Positions 31,913 to 32,841 of a stretch of 32,841 bases of DNA are shown in pieces (position 1 is the stretch's first letter; each line of letters begins with the position of its first letter). Both the position numbers and the translations under genes were made by a program. A model generated the notes under the pieces. It had not been told where the DNA came from. It saw only the letters and a program-made list of their open reading frames with translations, and made no database searches. Origin of the DNA: Minisyncoccota bacterium (GTDB lineage Bacteria; Patescibacteriota; Minisyncoccia; Minisyncoccales; JAQTVQ01); contig JAQTVQ010000007.1 of assembly GCA_028706715.1 (NCBI GenBank), positions 11,411 to 44,251 of the forward strand. The letters are read 5' to 3'.

Positions 31913-32413
31913 CTAAATTTTATAAACCTTGTAGCCTTCTCTGGCTTTTCCTTTTAGCCCAACTCCTATTGCCTGTCCCTTTTTAGCTTTCTTGATTTTT
32001 TTATGATCCAGCTCCATTGATTTAATGGCTTGCTTAAAATCGGTTTCCTGCCCTCCGATAACTCTAATCATATCTCCAACGCACAGCCCTCCGTCTAACT
32101 CAACGACTGCCACGCTGATTTTGTCAAAATAATGCAGAATTTTTCCAATCTGTTTTCCGTTTTTCTCCTTGCCGGTTTTTGCCGCAGAAATCAAAGTTTT
32201 TTTATTTTTGACAGCGGGCTTTTTAGCCAAGGCTTTGGGTTTTTTAACAGGTTTTTTCGCTGCTTTCTTGATTGGTTTTTTAATAGCCTTCTTGTCTGTT
32301 TTTTTAACAGGTTTGGCAGTTTTCCCGACCGGCTTTTTCGCGGTTTTTTTAGCAGGATTCTTAATCTCCTTCTTCACGGATTTTTTAGCTGGTTTTATTT
32401 TTTTTGTTGCCAT
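31913..32413 (-). CDS. Lysine-rich protein with a C-terminal EF-Tu domain-2-like beta barrel
   Basis: I prefer the ATG at 32413 (166 aa) to the tracked start at 32479, because the extra N-terminus is not protein-like. Residues 1 to about 85 are a low-complexity, histone H1-like tail of repeats such as KKPVKKxxKK and PAKKTAKKP. The C-terminal roughly 75 aa resemble the translation-factor domain-2 barrel (GKILHYFDKISVAVVELD, GDMIRVIGG, KAKKGQAIGVGLKGKAREG), a stand-alone form also seen in other small-genome lineages. It may bind RNA, ribosomes or DNA. The basic tail suggests nucleic acid binding. No catalytic GTPase domain is present. Confidence 0.8.
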   Translation of the reverse strand: MATKKIKPAKKSVKKEIKNPAKKTAKKPVGKTAKPVKKTDKKAIKKPIKKAAKKPVKKPKALAKKPAVKNKKTLISAAKTGKEKNGKQIGKILHYFDKISVAVVELDGGLCVGDMIRVIGGQETDFKQAIKSMELDHKKIKKAKKGQAIGVGLKGKAREGYKVYKI

Positions 32414-32499
32414 GGATATAATTTTTGGCCACTTTTTGCTCGCCTCCTCTCTCTGTCTGCGAGAGCTGCGGCAAAGCAAAGTAAAATAAACGGGCGAAA

Positions 32500-32841
32500 T
32501 TATTGCCCGATGTCGACCTCTTCGTTCAATTTTTTTTCCTTGTCTATTAATTTTATTATCTTCTCCACTATTTTGTGCGGGTCCTTTTCGTAAATTATTT
32601 TATTAACTCCCGGGCAAGGAGTATCGGCAACCATTCTTGCCTTATCGGCAAAACCTCCCGTTCCCTCCAAAACCGCCAGGGGCTTTTTGGTTTCAAAGGC
32701 TGTGGCAAATTCATGCATTGTCCCCATTCTGCCGCAAACGATTATTACTCCGTCGGCTGATTTTGTCATCATTACGTTGCGGCCGACATAATCAGCCCCG
32801 GTATAAACCATTACGTCAAAAGGTTTTACCGGCAGTCTATA
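32500..32841 (-). CDS. SLOG/LOG-family protein (TIGR00725-like), 5' end cut by the window
   Basis: The open frame runs past the tracked ATG at 32811 to the window edge without a stop, so the gene is partial and at least 114 codons are present. The Rossmann-like signature CGRMGTMHEF (cf. GGxGTxxE) and KPLAVLEGTGG match the lysine decarboxylase-like/LOG superfamily, whose members hydrolyse nucleoside monophosphates or bind nucleotides. Visible sequence ends in a charged tail. The exact substrate cannot be inferred. Confidence 0.8.
   Translation of the reverse strand, partial: YRLPVKPFDVMVYTGADYVGRNVMMTKSADGVIIVCGRMGTMHEFATAFETKKPLAVLEGTGGFADKARMVADTPCPGVNKIIYEKDPHKIVEKIIKLIDKEKKLNEEVDIGQ

Noticed and set aside
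32132-32593. Long plus-strand ORFs opposite the lysine-rich gene
   Set aside because: They are Phe-rich antisense shadows of AAA/AAG lysine codons.

Overview
The window looks like a chromosomal segment of an uncultivated, reduced-genome bacterium, most plausibly from the Candidate Phyla Radiation (Patescibacteria, Parcubacteria-like). This placement is inferred from protein character and layout: AT-rich, lysine-rich, tightly packed genes; a eukaryote-like (type II) IleRS; shortened AtpH, AtpC, RsmI and MetRS; an orphan 7TM-GAF protein; and a lysine-rich protein with an EF-Tu domain-2-like end. No rRNA, tRNA, CRISPR array, transposase or phage gene is visible. The only dedicated RNA gene recognised with confidence is ssrA (tmRNA).

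Layout: (1) 1-935 is sparse. It holds two copies of an exact 127-bp repeat, each flanked by a similarly placed hairpin, several minus-strand terminators and an untracked 46-aa membrane ORF with its own promoter. (2) 936-1806 is a gene of unknown function with a long leader that contains a 23-codon aromatic-rich ORF and a terminator-like hairpin. (3) 1881-14139 is a minus-strand housekeeping run: metG, rsmI, an orphan 7TM-GAF protein, an AI-2E family permease, an M16 peptidase, glyQS, a membrane-anchored DUF11-like protein and ileS. (4) argS (minus) and smpB (plus) diverge from a short promoter region. smpB is followed after 6 nt by ssrA, then infC-rpmI-rplT and a terminator. infC lacks any ATG/GTG/TTG at the correct position and appears to start at AUC. 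(5) 18346-22233, minus strand: a PP-loop thiolation-type enzyme, a Nudix hydrolase, PolX, and a half-size MFS protein overlapping polX by 1 nt. (6) greA with a long leader carrying a strong promoter, a 30-codon ORF and a hairpin. (7) A complete F1Fo ATP synthase operon in the order atpB-atpI/Z-atpE-F-H-A-G-D-C, with its own promoter and terminator. (8) 29548-32841, minus strand: CapA-like phosphatase, EndoQ-like PHP nuclease, lysine-rich EF-Tu-domain-2 protein and a SLOG/LOG-family protein cut by the window edge.

How the genes work together: regions 3 and 4 are mostly translation (four aminoacyl-tRNA synthetases, rRNA methylation, trans-translation, initiation factor 3, L35/L20). Region 7 is energy conservation, and PolX plus EndoQ suggest base-damage repair. 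A recurring feature is promoter placement. At atpB, argS, smpB, two untracked small ORFs and the greA leader, a -35/-10 pair ends only 6-10 nt before an ATG, which predicts leaderless or nearly leaderless transcripts.

The most interesting observations are the tandem repeat with a position-conserved but sequence-diverged hairpin (1-540), the small leader ORFs followed by hairpins, the disrupted P-loop glycine in the ATP synthase alpha subunit, the in-frame GC-rich palindromic insertion in metG, and the AUC start of infC. No clearly new multi-gene system is evident; the best candidate for something undescribed is the 1-1806 region.
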